The notes under the pieces were generated by a model. It was given only the letters and a program-made list of their open reading frames with translations, had not been told where the DNA came from and did not search any database. Source: Lysobacterales bacterium (lineage in GTDB: Bacteria; Pseudomonadota; Gammaproteobacteria; Xanthomonadales; Marinicellaceae). Taken from it: a DNA stretch of 7,636 nt. The DNA lies in contig JALSIL010000587.1 of the NCBI GenBank assembly GCA_026990095.1, positions 1 through 7,636 of the forward strand. The letters run 5' to 3'. Made by a program: the position numbers and the translations under genes. Shown piece after piece: positions 6,387-7,636 of the stretch; positions within the stretch are counted from its first letter, which is position 1, and the number at the start of each line of letters is the position of its first letter.

Positions 6387-6677
6387 AATAGATACTTCCA
6401 ATAAGCTTTTTGTTCTTGTTTGTTTGCTTTTCTTGCTGAGATGATTCGTACTTTTGTTTCATTTTCCCGAAAGCAATGGCATACAACAACGGTATTTAAT
6501 TTGAAACTGTTTCCCAATAAAATAAACCTGTCTTCAACATCAGAATGTTCTGGGTCATAAAAATCAATAGCATGTTCATCAAAAAAACACTGTCCGTGCT
6601 TCATCAAAAGTGATGCCATGCTTTTTGGTATTGGTTTTATCTTTATTGACATCCCATTCAAATTTTAATTCTTTCAT
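6383..6677 (-). pseudogene. brnT: BrnT-type toxin gene with a +1 frameshift in a seven-T run
   Basis: BrnT toxins are RelE-like ribonucleases neutralised by BrnA. The ATG at 6677 opens with MKELKFEWDVNKDKTNTKKHG, the classic BrnT N-terminus (FEWD...N..KHG, then FDEA). It ends after 32 residues at two tandem TGA codons (6581-6576), directly after TTTTTTT (6587-6581). The rest of the family sequence continues one base out of phase: DEHAIDFYDPEHSDVEDRF, then RIISARKA, to the stop at 6383. Removing one T joins them as ...TVFF-DEHA... in a 97-aa protein of normal BrnT length. The downstream frame is open upstream to a TTG at 6661, but that reading replaces the conserved N-terminus with unrelated residues. 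The gene has no Shine-Dalgarno and its start may coincide with the transcription start. Whether it is dead, recoded or a sequencing error cannot be decided here. Confidence 0.85.
6395..6399 (-). promoter_or_regulatory. Ribosome binding site that decides the brnA start
   Basis: GGAAG on the minus strand, 8 bases before the ATG at 6386 and inside the 3' end of brnT. It supports the 72-aa form over the 77-aa form whose ATG (6401) lies upstream of this site. Confidence 0.6.
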
Positions 6678-6694
6678 ACGTACATTGTACATAT
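6676..6694. promoter_or_regulatory. Candidate BrnA operator palindrome
   Basis: GTACATTGTAC (6680-6690) is a perfect 5+1+5 palindrome. It extends to 6676-6694 with a single mismatched pair. It covers the predicted -10 element and touches the brnT start codon, the position expected for autorepression by a ribbon-helix-helix antitoxin. The binding protein is inferred from context only. Confidence 0.55.
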
Positions 6695-6711
6695 ATTAAC
6701 CAAAATTGCAA
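6684..6711 (-). promoter_or_regulatory. Predicted promoter of the brnT-brnA unit
   Basis: On the minus strand TTGCAA (6711-6706, four of six -35 positions) and TACAAT (6689-6684, five of six -10 positions) are separated by 16 bases. The expected start site is near 6677, the A of the brnT ATG, so the message may be leaderless. Confidence 0.5.
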
Positions 6712-6780
6712 GAATCGGGAAAACCGCCTTAGCAAACAAAAAGATTTTGAATAATTAATCAAAGTTTAAGTCTTTTCATT

Positions 6781-6786
6781 TATAAT
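6781..6786 (+). promoter_or_regulatory. Predicted -10 element of uvrD
   Basis: A perfect TATAAT with no convincing -35 at 16-18 bases. It would give a leader of about 21 bases before the ATG at 6814. The intergenic region contains no CTG triplet on the plus strand, so no canonical LexA (SOS) box is present, unlike E. coli uvrD. Confidence 0.45.
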
Positions 6787-6813
6787 CCATCATTAACCAT
6801 TCATAATTACTCA

Positions 6814-7636
6814 ATGCTAAGCACACACAAACTTTTAATCAATCTCAACGAAGCGCAAACTGCAGCGGTGACTACCGATGCACAACATTCCTTAGTGCTA
6901 GCAGGTGCGGGCAGTGGCAAGACGCGGGTATTGGTTTACCGCATTGCGTGGTTGTTGGCAGCCGAAGGGGTTTCGCCTTATGCGATTTTGGCGGTGACTT
7001 TTACCAATAAGGCGGCTGCCGAAATGCGTAATCGGGTGGCAGAGTTATTGGAAACGCCGGCTCGTGGCATGTGGATTGGTACATTTCATTCGATTGCTTT
7101 GCGTTTATTAACCATGCACCACAAAGAGGCAGGGTTACCGAAAAACTTTCAGATACTGGATTCCGAAGACCAATACCGCTTGATTCGCCGGGTTATTTCG
7201 GATTTGGAATTGGATGAAAAACAATGGCAGCCGCGTATGGTTCAGGGTTTTATCAACGGTAAAAAGAATGAAGGCATTCGAGCTGGTGAGATTGATGATT
7301 TTGGCGATGATAACTCCTCAACTTTAATCAATATTTACCAACATTACGATGACCATTGCAACCGTGGTGGTTTGGTGGATTTTGCCGAAATGTTGTTGTG
7401 TACGCATCAGCTGTTGTTGAATAATCCGCCATTGCTAGAACATTACCAAGGGCGTTTTGGAGCGATTTTAGTCGATGAGTTTCAAGACACCAACGATATT
7501 CAATCGGCTTTTATTCGGCTTTTGGCAGGCACAAAAAACAAAATAATGGTGGTGGGCGATGATGACCAATCCATTTACGCTTGGCGTGGGGCTAAGATTG
7601 ACCACATTATTGGCTTTAAAGATTTATTCCCTAATA
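6814..7636 (+). CDS. uvrD: DNA helicase II UvrD, 3' part beyond the window
   Basis: A superfamily 1A, 3'-to-5' DNA helicase acting in nucleotide excision repair and mismatch repair. The first 274 residues (domain 1A and part of 1B) are visible; full-length members are about 720 aa. Motifs in order: Q-motif region LNEAQTAAV (11-19), Walker A AGAGSGKTR (30-38), Ia AVTFTNKAAAEM (60-71), Ib GTFHSIALRLL (89-99), FQILDSEDQ (112-120), motif II LVDEFQDTN (219-227), motif III VVGDDDQSIYAWRGA (246-260). GMWIGTFH, LDEKQWQPR and GLVDFAE favour UvrD over Rep. All catalytic residues in the visible part are present. The ATG at 6814 has no strong Shine-Dalgarno, but it aligns with the UvrD N-terminus and no better in-frame start lies upstream. 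Divergent from the brnTA locus. Confidence 0.97.
   Translation, partial: MLSTHKLLINLNEAQTAAVTTDAQHSLVLAGAGSGKTRVLVYRIAWLLAAEGVSPYAILAVTFTNKAAAEMRNRVAELLETPARGMWIGTFHSIALRLLTMHHKEAGLPKNFQILDSEDQYRLIRRVISDLELDEKQWQPRMVQGFINGKKNEGIRAGEIDDFGDDNSSTLINIYQHYDDHCNRGGLVDFAEMLLCTHQLLLNNPPLLEHYQGRFGAILVDEFQDTNDIQSAFIRLLAGTKNKIMVVGDDDQSIYAWRGAKIDHIIGFKDLFPN

Noticed and set aside
6387..6401. Longer BrnA starting at 6401
   Set aside because: The Shine-Dalgarno GGAAG at 6395-6399 lies downstream of that ATG. The ATG at 6386 has correct spacing and an ATGA overlap with the toxin stop.
6581..6661. Reading the TTG at 6661 as the true start of an unbroken 92-aa toxin
   Set aside because: The first 26 or so residues of that frame are unrelated to BrnT, while the other frame encodes the exact family N-terminus over the same bases. 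A frameshift is the simpler explanation.
6706..6735. Imperfect stem-loop (TTGC/GCAA, AAG/CTT, CGG/CCG with a GAAAA loop) between brnT and uvrD, as a terminator or RNA element
   Set aside because: It lies upstream of both predicted transcription starts, so it would not be transcribed from either gene. It has an internal loop and a bulge, and overlaps the predicted -35 of brnTA.

Overview
The window looks like chromosomal DNA of an AT-rich Gammaproteobacterium. The support is a YjgR-type ATPase, an IspD/IspF pair as two separate genes, and a UvrD that follows the enterobacterial helicase II closely through its first 274 residues. I cannot place the genus from sequence alone. Gene density is high: no gene-free stretch exceeds about 190 bases, and I see no tRNA, rRNA, CRISPR array or insertion sequence.

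Layout. Bases 1-2781 (minus) hold a two-gene unit: an M17 leucyl-aminopeptidase-family gene followed 4 bases later by a HerA-like yjgR gene that runs off the left edge. A divergent 150-base promoter region leads to a plus-strand gene (2932-3582) for a small exported Sel1-repeat protein. This gene converges, with a 5-base gap, on a minus-strand unit ispD-ispF-M23 metallopeptidase (5552 to 3588). There ispD and ispF overlap by ATGA and the peptidase starts 10 bases after ispF. Divergent from ispD is a small exported TonB C-terminal-domain protein (5740-6120). Next, on the minus strand, is a BrnT/BrnA-type toxin-antitoxin locus (6677 to 6168). The window ends inside uvrD on the plus strand.

How the genes relate. 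IspD and IspF are two steps of the MEP isoprenoid pathway, which also supplies the undecaprenyl carrier of cell-wall synthesis, and the third gene is a predicted exported wall hydrolase. The M17 peptidase and YjgR are housekeeping proteins without an obvious shared pathway. The Sel1 and TonB-domain proteins are exported proteins of unknown partner.

The most unusual part is the toxin-antitoxin locus. The brnT reading frame is broken by one extra T in a run of seven. The first 32 codons lie in one frame and the remaining 65 in another, while brnA is intact. The break occurs at UUU-UGA-U, which resembles a +1 recoding site, so the locus may be a disarmed toxin, a recoded or slippage-controlled toxin, or a sequencing error. 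Its promoter contains an 11-base perfect palindrome over the -10 element and appears to drive a leaderless message.
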